64,000 bases of DNA from Mycobacterium sp. IS-3022 (GTDB lineage: Bacteria > Actinomycetota > Actinomycetes > Mycobacteriales > Mycobacteriaceae). Both the position numbers and the translations under genes were made by a program. The notes beneath the pieces are model-generated. The model was not told the origin of the DNA, did not search any database, and saw nothing but the letters and a program-made list of their open reading frames with translations. The stretch's first letter is position 1. Each line of letters opens with the position of its first letter. The DNA is taken from the NCBI RefSeq assembly GCF_001500065.1, contig NZ_LQIN01000006.1, forward strand, positions 62,001 to 126,000, given 5' to 3'. This document shows, one piece after another, positions 17,116 through 27,226 of the stretch.

Positions 17116-18222
17116 ATGACTGACGGCCCCCTCGAGTTCACGGTTGAGCGCAACGCGAACCCGGCGAGCGACGAGGTACGGGCCTCGATACTGGCCAATC
17201 CCGGATTCGGCCGGTACCACACCGACCACATGGTGTCGATCGACTACGCGGAGGGTGAGGGTTGGCACAACGCGCGGGTGATCCCGTACGGCCCCATCGA
17301 GCTCGACCCCTCGGCAATCGTGCTGCACTACGCGCAGGAGATCTTCGAGGGGCTCAAGGCCTACCGCTGGGGTGACGGCTCGATCGTCTCGTTCCGGCCC
17401 GAGGCGAACGCCCGACGGCTACGTCTCTCGGCGCGTCGACTCGCGATCCCGGAACTACCCGCGGAAGTCTTCATCGAGTCGCTGCGTCAGCTGATCTCCG
17501 TCGACGAGCCCTGGGTGCCGGGCGTCGGCGGTGAGGAATCGCTGTATCTGCGGCCGTTCGTGTTCGCGACCGAGCCGGGTCTCGGCGTGCGGCCCGCAAC
17601 CGAATACCGCTACCTGGTCATCGCCTCACCCGCCGGTGCCTACTTCAAGGGCGGCATCAAGCCGGTCAGCGTGTGGTTGTCCACCGAATACGTGCGGGCC
17701 TGCCCGGGCGGCACGGGCGCCGCGAAATTCGGCGGCAACTACGCCGCTTCGCTGCTCGCGCAGGCGCAGGCCGCGGACAACGACTGCGACCAGGTGGTGT
17801 GGTTGGACGCCGCCGAGCGCCGCTATGTCGAAGAGATGGGCGGGATGAACCTGTTCTTCGTGTTCGGCAGCGGCGGGTCCGCACGGCTGGTCACGCCCGA
17901 GCTGAGCGGCTCAATCCTGCCTGGTGTCACGCGAGATTCCTTGCTGCAGTTGGCTTCTGACGCCGGTTTCACGGTCGAAGAGCGCAAGATCGATGTGGAC
18001 GAGTGGCAGAAGAAAGCGGCCGCGGGCGAGATCACCGAGGTGTTCGCCTGCGGCACCGCGGCCGTCATCACCCCGGTCGCCCGGGTCAAACACGCCGACG
18101 GCGAGTTCACCATCGCCGACGGCGGGCCGGGGGAGATCACGATGGCGCTGCGCGACACGCTCACCGGGATCCAGCGCGGCACCTTCGCCGACACCCACGG
18201 CTGGATGGCCCGACTCGGCTAG
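17116..18222 (+). CDS. ilvE: Branched-chain amino acid aminotransferase
   Basis: 368 residues, identical in length to M. tuberculosis IlvE. A PLP enzyme that interconverts Val, Leu, Ile and their 2-oxo acids. The PLP lysine is Lys204 in [22 protein letters not shown] and GTAAVITPV form the cofactor and substrate pocket. The N-terminal [14 protein letters not shown] and [17 protein letters not shown] are typical of fold-type IV enzymes. Translated from a probable leaderless mRNA. Convergent with cobS, with an inverted repeat in between. Confidence 0.98.
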   Translation: MTDGPLEFTVERNANPASDEVRASILANPGFGRYHTDHMVSIDYAEGEGWHNARVIPYGPIELDPSAIVLHYAQEIFEGLKAYRWGDGSIVSFRPEANARRLRLSARRLAIPELPAEVFIESLRQLISVDEPWVPGVGGEESLYLRPFVFATEPGLGVRPATEYRYLVIASPAGAYFKGGIKPVSVWLSTEYVRACPGGTGAAKFGGNYAASLLAQAQAADNDCDQVVWLDAAERRYVEEMGGMNLFFVFGSGGSARLVTPELSGSILPGVTRDSLLQLASDAGFTVEERKIDVDEWQKKAAAGEITEVFACGTAAVITPVARVKHADGEFTIADGGPGEITMALRDTLTGIQRGTFADTHGWMARLG

Positions 18223-18226
18223 TGAG

Positions 18227-18275
18227 CTAACGGGGTTGATTACTCGTACCAGGGTGCAGGCGATCAACCAGTTAG
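18227..18275. terminator. Inverted repeat between ilvE and cobS
   Basis: CTAAC (227-231) and GGTTGAT (234-240) pair with ATCAACC (263-269) and GTTAG (271-275), giving an interrupted 12-bp stem with a 22-base loop. It starts five bases after the ilvE stop, in a convergent gap, and has no T-tract. Probably a bidirectional terminator. Confidence 0.4.
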
Positions 18276-18282
18276 TGCCCGC

Positions 18283-19005
18283 TCAGCCGATGGCCAGACC
18301 CAGTGCGGCGACCGTCGTAGTCACTTCGATCGCGGCGCCGAGCACGTCTCCGGTGATGCCGCCGAAGCGACGGACACAGTGCGCCACGAGCAGCGCCCCG
18401 CACGACACCGCGACGATCACCGCCAGCGGCCCCTGCCACGGCCGTGGGCCGGCGAACACGGCCAACGCCGCGACCGCGACGATCCACGCGGCGGCCACCG
18501 CGACCGGTTGCGTGCCGGCGACCCGTGCGCCCAGCGCGCTGCCCGCTGCGGCGGGCACTCCGCGCCGGCACGCCAGCACCGCCGCGACGCGACCCGTCAC
18601 GACCGCCGCCACCAACCCCACGGAGGTCAACCCGGCAAACGCGAAAGCCTGCGTCAGGACGACAACGACGACGGCGGCGACGCCGAACGGACCCGCCGAG
18701 CCGTCGCGCATCACCTCGAGGGCGCGCGCCGGCGGCCCGTAACAGCCCAGCCCGTCGGCGGTGTCGGCGAGCCCGTCGACGTGAAGTCCGCGGGTCAGCG
18801 CCACCACCACCGCCACCGCCAACACACCGGCCAGCGGTCCCGGCCCGAACGCCCACGACGCCGCCCACAGCGTTGCGGCCGCCAGCCCGCCGATCGCGGC
18901 GCCGGCCACCGGCAACGCGGTCAGTGCCCCGCGGCCGATGCCCGCCGTGGTACGCACCGGGAGGACGGTGCCGAACGCGAACGCCCCGGTGAGCGAACGG
19001 ATCAC
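18283..19005 (-). CDS. cobS: Adenosylcobinamide-GDP ribazoletransferase (cobalamin synthase)
   Basis: 240 residues, integral membrane protein with about six helices. Joins adenosylcobinamide-GDP to alpha-ribazole (or its phosphate), the last stage of vitamin B12 assembly. The cytoplasmic motif [13 protein letters not shown] with DGSAGPFG is the family's metal-binding signature. Start GTG 19005 lies three bases after the cobT stop. Forms the end of a cobU-cobT-cobS operon. Confidence 0.95.
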   Translation of the reverse strand: MIRSLTGAFAFGTVLPVRTTAGIGRGALTALPVAGAAIGGLAAATLWAASWAFGPGPLAGVLAVAVVVALTRGLHVDGLADTADGLGCYGPPARALEVMRDGSAGPFGVAAVVVVVLTQAFAFAGLTSVGLVAAVVTGRVAAVLACRRGVPAAAGSALGARVAGTQPVAVAAAWIVAVAALAVFAGPRPWQGPLAVIVAVSCGALLVAHCVRRFGGITGDVLGAAIEVTTTVAALGLAIG

Positions 19006-19008
19006 GGG

Positions 19009-20064
19009 TCAGTGCTCCTCGGACGCGGGGGTGACGCCCGCCTCGTCGAACGTCGCCATCGACGCCAGCGCGGCCACCGCCGCCCGCACGACAGGCAACG
19101 CGACCGCCGCCCCGGTGCCCTCGCCGAGGCGCATCCGCATGTCCAGGATCGGGTCGAGGCCGAGCCGATCCAGTGCCACCGCGTGCGCCGGTTCGGGGGA
19201 CCGGTGTGCGGCCTGCCACCACAGGCGGGCGCCCGGCGCCAGACGCTCGGCCACCAACGCCGCCGCGGTCACCACCAGGCCGTCGAGCAGCAGCGGCGTG
19301 CGCCGCACGGCGGCCTGTGCGCAGAAGCCGGCCATCGCCGCGATATCGGCGCCGCCGCAGATCCGCAGTAGCGCAGCAGGATCGGTGACGCTGGCGCGGC
19401 CGCGGTACAGCGCGTCGCGGACCGCGGCGGTCTTGCGCGCCCACCCCGCGTCGTCGACGCCTGTGCCGCGACCGACCACGGCGACCGGTTCCGAGTCGCT
19501 GAGTGCCGCAACCAAAGTTGTTGCCGGAGTTGTATTTCCGATGCCCATATCACCGGCGATCAGCAGATCGGCGCCGGAGTCCACCTCGTCGTCGGCGATC
19601 CGTCGGCCGGCCTCGAGCGCCGCGGTGAGTTCGTCGGCGCTCAGGGCGTCCTCGACGGCGATGTTGCCGCTGCCGCGGCGCACCTTGTGCGCACCGATCG
19701 ACGGCGAATGCGATTGCTGGGTGTCGACCGCGATGTCGACCACTCGAACGGTTGCGCCTGCCACCTCGGCGAGCGCGTTGATCGCGGCGCCGCCGGCATC
19801 GAAGTTCGCGACCATCTGCGCGGTGACATCGGCCGGGTAGGCCGACACCCCGGCCGCGGCGACGCCGTGGTCACCGGCGAACACGACTACCCGGGCCCGC
19901 TGGAACTGCCGGGGCGGGCAGATCCCCTGACACGATGCGACCCAGACCGCGAGGTCCTCCAGCCGGCCCAGCGATCCGGGCGGCTTGGTGAGCCGGTTCT
20001 GCCGCGCCCGCGCGGCGGCGGCCGCGTCGGCGTCGGGTGTCTCGACGGCGGGAAAGTCCGTCAC
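19009..20064 (-). CDS. cobT: Nicotinate-nucleotide:dimethylbenzimidazole phosphoribosyltransferase
   Basis: 351 residues. Makes alpha-ribazole phosphate from dimethylbenzimidazole and nicotinate mononucleotide for the lower ligand of B12. Visible motifs: [39 protein letters not shown], and [13 protein letters not shown] with the catalytic glutamate near the C-terminus. Start GTG 20064 (VTDFPAV) overlaps the cobU stop as GTGA; the frame is open upstream but overlaps cobU. Translationally coupled to cobU. Confidence 0.96.
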   Translation of the reverse strand: MTDFPAVETPDADAAAAARARQNRLTKPPGSLGRLEDLAVWVASCQGICPPRQFQRARVVVFAGDHGVAAAGVSAYPADVTAQMVANFDAGGAAINALAEVAGATVRVVDIAVDTQQSHSPSIGAHKVRRGSGNIAVEDALSADELTAALEAGRRIADDEVDSGADLLIAGDMGIGNTTPATTLVAALSDSEPVAVVGRGTGVDDAGWARKTAAVRDALYRGRASVTDPAALLRICGGADIAAMAGFCAQAAVRRTPLLLDGLVVTAAALVAERLAPGARLWWQAAHRSPEPAHAVALDRLGLDPILDMRMRLGEGTGAAVALPVVRAAVAALASMATFDEAGVTPASEEH

Positions 20065-20585
20065 ACCGGCTCCTTCACCGAGACCGGTTGCCCGGCGATG
20101 ATCAGCACCACCCGCTCGCACACCGCGGCGAGCCGCTGGTTGAGCGAACCCAGTTCGTCGGCGAACCGGCGGCCCGCCGCCGTCGCGGGCACCACGGTCA
20201 GCCCGACCTCGGGGCTGACCACCGCAAGTGGAGCGGAGAACCCGCCGACCGCGTCGAGCAGATCGTCGACGTCCGCGGCGACCGAGCCGCCGGTCCACGC
20301 GCCCGACCTGTCCATCGCCGCGGTCAGCCACGAGCCGATGTCGTCGACCAGGGTTGCGATCGGTTGATCCCGCAATTGCGTTGCGACATCCGCTGTTTCG
20401 ACGGTAGACCACCGATCCTGCCTACGCTCCCGATGGGCGGCGATCCGGGCGGCCCAGTCGGGATCGTCCGCGGGCGCAGGCCCGGTCGCGAGGTAGCGCA
20501 GCGGTGGCGGACCGGTGTCGGCGAGCGCCGCTTCGGCCCACTGCGACTTACCCGACCGGATGCCGCCGAGCACCAGGGTGCGCAC
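20061..20585 (-). CDS. cobU: Adenosylcobinamide kinase / adenosylcobinamide-phosphate guanylyltransferase
   Basis: 174 residues. Phosphorylates adenosylcobinamide and adds GMP to it, upstream of CobS. The N-terminus has the CobU P-loop LGGIRSGKS, and AAHRERR carries the conserved histidine that receives [13 protein letters not shown] and [13 protein letters not shown] are further family motifs. Only 5 bases follow the DUF3043 gene. In M. tuberculosis, from memory, cobU lies elsewhere (Rv0254c), so the full cobU-cobT-cobS order here differs. Confidence 0.93.
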   Translation of the reverse strand: MRTLVLGGIRSGKSQWAEAALADTGPPPLRYLATGPAPADDPDWAARIAAHRERRQDRWSTVETADVATQLRDQPIATLVDDIGSWLTAAMDRSGAWTGGSVAADVDDLLDAVGGFSAPLAVVSPEVGLTVVPATAAGRRFADELGSLNQRLAAVCERVVLIIAGQPVSVKEPV

Positions 20586-20590
20586 CGGGC

Positions 20591-21265
20591 TCAGGTGACC
20601 TTGTCGCCGCGGTTCACCTGCGGCCGGGGTGCCCGCATCCGGCGCAGTTGCGAGGCCCGGCTGGCCGCGTAGAACCCGAGCTTCCAGCCGGTTTCGGCGT
20701 TGTCGGGGAACTTCGCGTCGACCCTGCGGTTGACGCGCCGGCCGAGGATGAAGCCGTCGATCACCATGATGAGCACGAGCACGAGCATCGCGGGGGAGAT
20801 CAGGCGCTGCACCTGCACCGAGGGCACCGCCAGCATCACGAAGATCAGGCCCAGGGCCGACGGCATGAACAGCCCGAGGACGTTGCGGCGGGAGTCCACC
20901 AGATCGCGCACATAGCGGCGCACCGGTCCCCGATCCCGCGGCAGCAGGTAGGCCTCCTCGCCGGCCATCATCTTCTCGCGGCGTTGGGTCATCTGTTCGC
21001 GGCGCGCGGCCTTGTCCGCTCGGCGTTCCTCGCGGCTCAATTTGGAGCGCATCTCTTTGCGGCGCCGACGCGCCTCGGCGGCCGTCATCGGCGCGGGCGC
21101 CACCGGGCCACGCTTGCGGGCGTCGCGCTTGGGCGTCGGCCTGCCCTTGGGGGCCGTGGTGCGCGCCGTCCTGGCGTCGTCGCCCAACTCGGTCTCCACT
21201 GTGGCGTCAGCCACACCGGCGCCCGAGTCGGGTTCCTTGTCTTTCTTACGGCCCAGCAGGTTCAC
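20591..21265 (-). CDS. DUF3043 membrane protein (Rv2206 homologue)
   Basis: 224 residues. Residues 1-60 are polar and basic; residues 60-100 are extremely charged (RRRRKEMRSKLSREERRADK), likely a long helix. Then comes RDRGPVRRYVRDLVDSRRN, and two membrane helices around 128-175. The C-terminus (DGFILGRRVNRRVDAKFPDN, KLGFYAASRASQLRRMR) is the DUF3043 signature. Function unknown. Starts at GTG 21265, six bases after a TAACCT element; cobU follows after 5 bases, so this promoter may also drive the cobalamin genes. Confidence 0.88.
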   Translation of the reverse strand: MNLLGRKKDKEPDSGAGVADATVETELGDDARTARTTAPKGRPTPKRDARKRGPVAPAPMTAAEARRRRKEMRSKLSREERRADKAARREQMTQRREKMMAGEEAYLLPRDRGPVRRYVRDLVDSRRNVLGLFMPSALGLIFVMLAVPSVQVQRLISPAMLVLVLIMVIDGFILGRRVNRRVDAKFPDNAETGWKLGFYAASRASQLRRMRAPRPQVNRGDKVT

Positions 21266-21271
21266 GCTGCC

Positions 21272-21277
21272 AGGTTA
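21272..21277 (-). promoter_or_regulatory. -10 element of a probable leaderless DUF3043-cobUTS transcript
   Basis: Minus-strand TAACCT, then GGCAGC, then GTG 21265. No ribosome-binding site. As the genes downstream are nearly contiguous, it could serve all four. Confidence 0.5.
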
Positions 21278-21387
21278 CTTCTGCCGCGGAATGCGGCGAC
21301 GGCCTGGGGACAGACTCGGGAATAGCGGCCGAACGGGGTACCGTTGAACCAGTAACGCGCACCCGATGAGGCCTCACAGGAGACGTA

Positions 21388-21744
21388 ATGACAGTTCAGG
21401 GAGAGTCGGCAACCGCCACCCACGGCGTGATCCTGACCGACGCTGCCGCCGCCAAGGCCAAGGCGTTGCTGGACCAGGAGGGCCGCGACGACCTCGCCCT
21501 GCGTATCGCCGTGCAGCCGGGCGGCTGCGCCGGCCTGCGCTACAACCTGTTCTTCGACGACCGGTCGCTCGACGGTGACCTGTCCGTGGAGTTCGGCGGC
21601 GTGAACCTGACCGTGGACCGGATGAGCGCGCCGTATGTGCAGGGTGCGACCATCGACTTCGTCGACACCATCGAGAAGCAGGGCTTCACGATCGACAACC
21701 CCAACGCCACGGGTTCGTGCGCCTGCGGCGACTCGTTCAACTGA
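21388..21744 (+). CDS. A-type iron-sulfur carrier (HesB/IscA/ErpA family)
   Basis: 118 residues, same length as M. tuberculosis Rv2204c. Three conserved cysteines that bind the cluster: Cys47 in GGCAGLRY and Cys111/Cys113 in GSCACGDSF. Carries and delivers iron-sulfur clusters to client proteins; possible local clients are LipA and the Rieske protein QcrA, which is inference only. ATG 21388 has AGGAGA 7-8 bases upstream. Convergent with the membrane-protein gene 10 bases later. Confidence 0.95.
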   Translation: MTVQGESATATHGVILTDAAAAKAKALLDQEGRDDLALRIAVQPGGCAGLRYNLFFDDRSLDGDLSVEFGGVNLTVDRMSAPYVQGATIDFVDTIEKQGFTIDNPNATGSCACGDSFN

Positions 21745-21754
21745 CCGGAACAGA

Positions 21755-22387
21755 TCAGTACTGGCCGCCCGTGCGCGGCAGGTAAGAGCACACCAGGATC
21801 TCGTTGCCCTGCGCCAACAGCTGGGCGACGGCCTGCTGTTCGTCGGTGTCGGGCCGGTCCCGTCGTGAGCCGCTGGCCGGTGTCACCCGCATGGTGAACA
21901 GCACCTGCGCCTGATTCGGCGAGGGCATCACGATCTTGTCGATCGACGTCACCTCGGCGCTGTTGTACTGCTTGCGGAACGCATCGCCGGACAACCTGGC
22001 CAGCGCCAGATCCGAGCGCTTCTCCTTGACCGCGTCGAACAACCCGCACAGGGTGTGCCGCGCCACGGTCTCGGTGTCGCCGTTGGTCAGCGCGTCCAGA
22101 TACTCCTGGATCGCGCCCTTGGCCGACGCCTCGCTCAGCGCACTCGCCTGCGGTGCATCCTCGCCGCCGCCGGCGAAGACGATTCCGGCCACCACCGCCG
22201 CGATCACCGCCACCGCCAACACCACTGCGGCCACGATCGGCCACCGCCGCCGTTTCCGGTACTGCACCGGCGGCGGCAGAGTGCCCGGATACGCCGAGGG
22301 CATGTTCTCCGGATACGGGAACGGTTGAGGATACGTTTGCGGGGTGGTCGGTCCAGCGCCGTATTCGGGCGGGTACGGACCGGTCAT
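21755..22387 (-). CDS. Membrane-anchored protein with extracytoplasmic NTF2-like domain (Rv2203 homologue)
   Basis: 210 residues. Residues 1-45 are Pro/Tyr-rich (PPEYGAGPTTPQTYPQPFPY) and cytoplasmic, a single helix follows at about 48-72, and the remainder (SAKGAIQEYLDALTNGDTET onward) resembles the small alpha/beta domains often found outside the membrane in actinobacteria. Three cysteines, no catalytic motif seen. ATG 22387 has GGGGAG 8 bases upstream. Function unknown. Confidence 0.83.
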   Translation of the reverse strand: MTGPYPPEYGAGPTTPQTYPQPFPYPENMPSAYPGTLPPPVQYRKRRRWPIVAAVVLAVAVIAAVVAGIVFAGGGEDAPQASALSEASAKGAIQEYLDALTNGDTETVARHTLCGLFDAVKEKRSDLALARLSGDAFRKQYNSAEVTSIDKIVMPSPNQAQVLFTMRVTPASGSRRDRPDTDEQQAVAQLLAQGNEILVCSYLPRTGGQY

Positions 22388-22478
22388 CGATTTGCTCCCC
22401 AGGGACGTGGGTTGAAAGGCGCCTGTCTACAGTGCTGTCGTACAGGGCGGGCATGTCTTTGTAGGCAGGTTAGCGCAC

Positions 22479-22484
22479 TAGAAT
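22479..22484 (+). promoter_or_regulatory. Promoter -10 of the adenosine kinase gene
   Basis: TAGAAT lies 35 bases before GTG 22520. A GAAGGG ribosome-binding site stands between them, so unlike many neighbours this gene has a normal leader of about 29 bases. Confidence 0.4.
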
Positions 22485-22513
22485 ACCTAGGCGACTTAAC
22501 AAATGAAGGGTGA

Positions 22514-23494
<981 letters not shown>

Positions 23495-25426
23495 CTACAG
23501 CTGCACGGGATAGGTCGGCTCGCCGATCTGCGGAGTGATGCTGTGCTCGACGAAGATCGCATGCCACAGCATGAAGATCAGGACGGTCCACAACCGGCGG
23601 CTGTGATCGCTTGTGCCGCTGCGATGTTCGTCGAGCATGGTGCGTACCGCCGCGAGGTCGATCAGGCCACCGGCCTGTGACGAGTTGACCATCGAATAAG
23701 CCCACTCGAGCAGCTCGCCGGCCCGCAGCCAATGCCGGATCGGCACCGGGAAGCCCAGCTTCGGACGGTTCAGCACATGCGCCGGGACGATCGGCTCGAG
23801 CGCCCGACGCAATGCGAATTTGGTTGTCGCCCTAGTGATCTTCTGGTCATAGGGGAGTCGGGACGCGACCGCGAAGACCTCGGGGTCCAGGAACGGCACC
23901 CGCAGCTCCAACGAGTTCGCCATGGTCATCTTGTCGGCCTTGACGAGGATGTCGCCGCGCAGCCAGGTGAAGAGGTCGACGTGCTGCATGCGGGCGACGG
24001 GATCCCACCCCGCCGATGCGGCATAGATCGGCGCCGTCACGTCGGTGTGGGTCCACTCCTGGCGGAAGCCGGGCAGCACCGCCCGCAGCTGCGCGTCGGA
24101 GAAGCTGCGCGCGTTGCCGTAGTAGCGCTCTTCGAGCGTGAGCGAGCCGCGGTGCAGCAGGCTCTTGCCGCGCAGTCCCTCCGGCAGCGGTCGCGACGCC
24201 CGCCCCAGCGACCGCCGCAGCGGACGCGGCAGATACTCGAAAGGCCGCAACGACAACGGCTCCCGGTAGATGGTGTAGCCGCCGAACAGCTCGTCGGCGC
24301 CCTCGCCGGACAGCACCACCTTGACGTGCTTGCGAGCCTCGCGGGCGATGAAGAACAGCGGTACCAGCGCGGGATCGGCGACGGGTTCATCGAGATACCA
24401 GACGATTTCGGGCAGCGCGGCGACGAACTCGGCCTGGTTGACCACCTTGGCGACGTGTCTGGCGCCGATCGCCTCGGCCGAGGCGACCGCGACGTCGACC
24501 TCGGAGAAGCCCTCACGCTCGAAACCCGTCGTGAACGTGATCAGCCGCGGGTTGTGCCGCATGGCCAGCGCCGCGATCGCAGTCGAGTCGATGCCACCGG
24601 ACAGGAATGCGCCCACGGTCACGTCGGCGCGCATGTGTTTGGCGACCGAATCCTCGAGCACCGCGGTGATCTCGTCGTAGCGCTCCTGCTCGCGTCCCGC
24701 CACGAAGGGCACTGCGGCGAACCGGGGATTGAAGTAGCGCGTCACGTCGGGTTGGCCGCCGGGACGGATGCGCGCGTAGCAGCCGGACTCCAGCCGGCGC
24801 ACACCGCGTTGCAGGGTTTCGGGCTCCGGGACGTACTGCAGCACGGTGTAGTGCTGCACGGCGCGCTCGTCGATCGACAGGTCGATGCCCAGCGTGTCGG
24901 CCAGGTCGAGCAGGCATTTCTTCTCGCTGCCCACCGCGGTGCCCCCGGCGCCACCGGCCAGGTAGAGCGGCTTGATGCCGAACGGGTCGCGGGCGCAGAA
25001 CAGCTCACCGCGCTCGGAGTCCCACAGCGCGAACGCGAACATGCCGCGCAGCCGCGTCAACGCGTCGGTGCCCCAGTGGTGGTAGGCCGCGATGATCGCC
25101 TCGCCGTCACCGTCGGTGGTGAACGTCGCGCCGTGGCGTGCCGACAGCTCCTCCCGCAGTTCGAGGTAGTTGTAGATCTCGCCGTTGAACACCAGCACGT
25201 AGCGACCGGGGGCTTCCGGCGGTCCCCACCGCAGCGGCTGATGGCTGTGCGCGATGTCGATGATCGACAGCCGGTTGAACCCCAGCACGACCCGATCGTC
25301 CGACCATGTTCCGGGCTCGTCGGGGCCGCGGTGGCGCATCAGATGCGACGCCCCGGACACCGCCTCGACCAGGCCGGGGGACAGCTCAGCGGACGGGTCA
25401 CGCAACAGGGCCAGCAGTCCGCACAC
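23495..25426 (-). CDS. asnB: Glutamine-dependent asparagine synthase-type amidotransferase
   Basis: 643 residues. N-terminal Ntn glutaminase domain beginning VCGLLALL with nucleophile Cys2, RHRGPDEPGTW and FNGEIYNYLELREEL; C-terminal synthetase domain with the ATP loop FLSGGIDSTAIAAL near residue 290, and VLSGEGADELFGGY. Annotated as asparagine synthase, but close actinobacterial relatives (LtsA of Corynebacterium and mycobacterial AsnB) are reported to amidate meso-diaminopimelate in peptidoglycan precursors, which fits the cell-wall genes elsewhere in the window. Start is GTG 25426, with CATACT six bases upstream. Confidence 0.94.
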   Translation of the reverse strand: MCGLLALLRDPSAELSPGLVEAVSGASHLMRHRGPDEPGTWSDDRVVLGFNRLSIIDIAHSHQPLRWGPPEAPGRYVLVFNGEIYNYLELREELSARHGATFTTDGDGEAIIAAYHHWGTDALTRLRGMFAFALWDSERGELFCARDPFGIKPLYLAGGAGGTAVGSEKKCLLDLADTLGIDLSIDERAVQHYTVLQYVPEPETLQRGVRRLESGCYARIRPGGQPDVTRYFNPRFAAVPFVAGREQERYDEITAVLEDSVAKHMRADVTVGAFLSGGIDSTAIAALAMRHNPRLITFTTGFEREGFSEVDVAVASAEAIGARHVAKVVNQAEFVAALPEIVWYLDEPVADPALVPLFFIAREARKHVKVVLSGEGADELFGGYTIYREPLSLRPFEYLPRPLRRSLGRASRPLPEGLRGKSLLHRGSLTLEERYYGNARSFSDAQLRAVLPGFRQEWTHTDVTAPIYAASAGWDPVARMQHVDLFTWLRGDILVKADKMTMANSLELRVPFLDPEVFAVASRLPYDQKITRATTKFALRRALEPIVPAHVLNRPKLGFPVPIRHWLRAGELLEWAYSMVNSSQAGGLIDLAAVRTMLDEHRSGTSDHSRRLWTVLIFMLWHAIFVEHSITPQIGEPTYPVQL

Positions 25427-25480
25427 GGCGCCAGTATGCCTAATCGATGAGGTGTGTTCAGACCGGCACCCGGCCGTGGT

Positions 25481-25496
25481 CTACGCTGCGTAGTAT
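25481..25496 (+). promoter_or_regulatory. Palindrome overlapping the ctaC promoter
   Basis: CTACGCTGCGTAG (25481-25493) is a perfect 6-bp palindrome about one central base, and its last three bases begin a -10-like TAGTAT (25491-25496). A second palindrome, GACCGC-ACC-GCGGTC, lies at 25511-25525 in the presumed leader. The leader to GTG 25556 would be about 50 bases. Suggests a dimeric regulator of ctaC. Confidence 0.4.
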
Positions 25497-25555
25497 TCGC
25501 TCCGGAAACTGACCGCACCGCGGTCGCGCGTCACCGACTTCTAGGAGGCTTCAAC

Positions 25556-26602
25556 GTGACACCTCGCGGGCTGAAGGCGGTGGCGCGAACGGCGTCGCTG
25601 TCAATCGTCCTGGGTGCTACGGCGTTGCTGCTCAGCGGCTGCAGCTGGTCCGAGGTGCTGGGTCTGGGGTGGCCGAACGGCATCACCCCCGAAGCCCACT
25701 TCAACCGCGAACTGTGGATCGGCTCCGTGATCGCCTCCCTGGTCGTCGGCGCGATCGTGTGGGGCCTGATCTTCTGGACTTCGGCGTTTCACCGGGCCAA
25801 GAAGACCGACACCGAGTTGCCGCGCCAGTTCGGCTACAACATGCCGCTGGAGCTGGTTCTGACCGTGGTGCCGTTCCTGATCATCTCGGTGCTGTTCTAC
25901 TTCACCGTGGTGGTGCAGGAAAGGATGCTGCACGAGGAACCGAACCCCGAAGTCGTCGTCGACGTTACCGCCTTCCAGTGGAACTGGAAGTTCGGCTACC
26001 AGAAGGTGAACTTCTCCGACGGCACGTTCACCTATGAGGGCGGCGACCCCGAGCGGGCGGCCGCGGTGGCGTCGGGCCCGGAGGGCCTGGAGGGCGAGCA
26101 CGGCGGCGAGTTCGGAGTGATTGCGGGCAAGCACCCGCAGGACCGCTCGTATCTGGCGTTCGACAAGGTCGAGACGCTGGGGTCGTCGAACGAGATCCCG
26201 GTGCTGGTGGTGCCGTCGGGCAAGCGCATCGAGTTCCAGATCGCCTCAGCCGACGTCATCCACGGGTTCTGGGTGCCGGAGTTCCTGTTCAAGCGCGACG
26301 TGATGCCCAACCCGCGGGCGAACAACTCCGATAACACGTTCCAGATCAGCGAGATCAACCAGACCGGGGCCTTCGTCGGGCGGTGCACGGAGATGTGCGG
26401 CACCTACCACTCGATGATGAACTTCGAGTTGCGGGTCGTGGAGCCCAACGACTTCAAGGCGTATCTGCAGCAGCGCATCGACGGCAAGACCAATGCCCAG
26501 GCGCTGCAGGCGATCAACCAGCCGCCGAAAGCCGTCACCACCCAACCGTTCGACACCCGTCGCGGCGAACTGGCGCCCCAGCAATCGCAGGCCAGCAAGT
26601 AG
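25556..26602 (+). CDS. ctaC: Cytochrome c oxidase subunit II
   Basis: 348 residues. Subunit II of the aa3 oxidase, taking electrons from the bcc complex. A lipoprotein signal ends in the lipobox LLSGCSW (Cys29), followed by two membrane helices around 55-125. The binuclear copper site is intact: His in [12 protein letters not shown], then [12 protein letters not shown] with two Cys, His and Met. GTG 25556 has AGGAGGC 6-7 bases upstream. An acidic insert ([14 protein letters not shown]) follows the YEGGDPERA loop, as in other mycobacteria. ctaF follows 9 bases later. Confidence 0.97.
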   Translation: MTPRGLKAVARTASLSIVLGATALLLSGCSWSEVLGLGWPNGITPEAHFNRELWIGSVIASLVVGAIVWGLIFWTSAFHRAKKTDTELPRQFGYNMPLELVLTVVPFLIISVLFYFTVVVQERMLHEEPNPEVVVDVTAFQWNWKFGYQKVNFSDGTFTYEGGDPERAAAVASGPEGLEGEHGGEFGVIAGKHPQDRSYLAFDKVETLGSSNEIPVLVVPSGKRIEFQIASADVIHGFWVPEFLFKRDVMPNPRANNSDNTFQISEINQTGAFVGRCTEMCGTYHSMMNFELRVVEPNDFKAYLQQRIDGKTNAQALQAINQPPKAVTTQPFDTRRGELAPQQSQASK

Positions 26603-26611
26603 GGACATCAC

Positions 26612-27031
26612 ATGCATATCGAAGCCCGGCTGTTCGAGTTCCTGACCGCGTTCTTCATCCTCGCCGCCGTCGTCTACGCCGTACTGACCGCAATGTTCCA
26701 GTACGGCGGCGTCGAGTGGGCGGGCACCACCGCGCTGGTGCTGACCGCCGGCCTGACCCTGATCACCGGCACGTTCTTCCGGTTCGTGGCTCGGCGCCTG
26801 GACACCCGGCCGGAGGACTACGAAGACGCCGAGATCAGCGACGGCGCCGGCGAGCTCGGTTTTTTCAGCCCGCACAGCTGGTGGCCGGTGATGATCGCGC
26901 TGTCGGCGTCGATCACCGCGGTCGGTGTCGCGCTGTGGCTGCCCTGGCTCATCGTGGCGGGCATCTGCTTCGTGGTCACGACGGTCGCCGGCCTGGTGTT
27001 CGAGTACTACACCGGTCCCGAGAAGCACTGA
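26612..27031 (+). CDS. ctaF: Cytochrome c oxidase polypeptide IV
   Basis: 139 residues with four hydrophobic helices: [55 protein letters not shown] and [18 protein letters not shown]. Actinobacterial subunit IV of the aa3 oxidase, always encoded next to ctaC. ATG 26612 lies 9 bases after ctaC with a GGGACATC stretch before it, so the two are co-translated from one mRNA. Ends in a short cytoplasmic tail TGPEKH. Confidence 0.95.
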   Translation: MHIEARLFEFLTAFFILAAVVYAVLTAMFQYGGVEWAGTTALVLTAGLTLITGTFFRFVARRLDTRPEDYEDAEISDGAGELGFFSPHSWWPVMIALSASITAVGVALWLPWLIVAGICFVVTTVAGLVFEYYTGPEKH

Positions 27032-27131
27032 CCGACTCGAAGCAGCCTGCGGTGCCGGCGCAAGGTCACAATCAGACCACCACTTCGCCGGTAGACCGCG
27101 CCGTGTGATCCACGCGGGTGAGGCGGTTGGG

Positions 27132-27137
27132 TAATGT
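27132..27137 (+). promoter_or_regulatory. Candidate promoter -10 of mmpS3
   Basis: TAATGT lies 89 bases before the mmpS3 ATG in the 195-base gap after ctaF. The gap also holds GCCGGC-CGA-GCCGGC, a small hairpin in the presumed leader, and a GAAGGATAG ribosome-binding site near the start. Weak evidence for the -10 itself. Confidence 0.3.
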
Positions 27138-27226
27138 TGCCGAGGCACGGTCAGCCGCCGCCGGCCGAGCCGGCGAACCTTGTTGGCGTGTCGCGCCGGT
27201 TGAGTAGTCGAGAAGGATAGGCGTAA

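Noticed and set aside
23732..25450. A 572-codon open frame opposite asnB
   Set aside because: Pure antisense of asnB with shadow composition and no recognisable motif.
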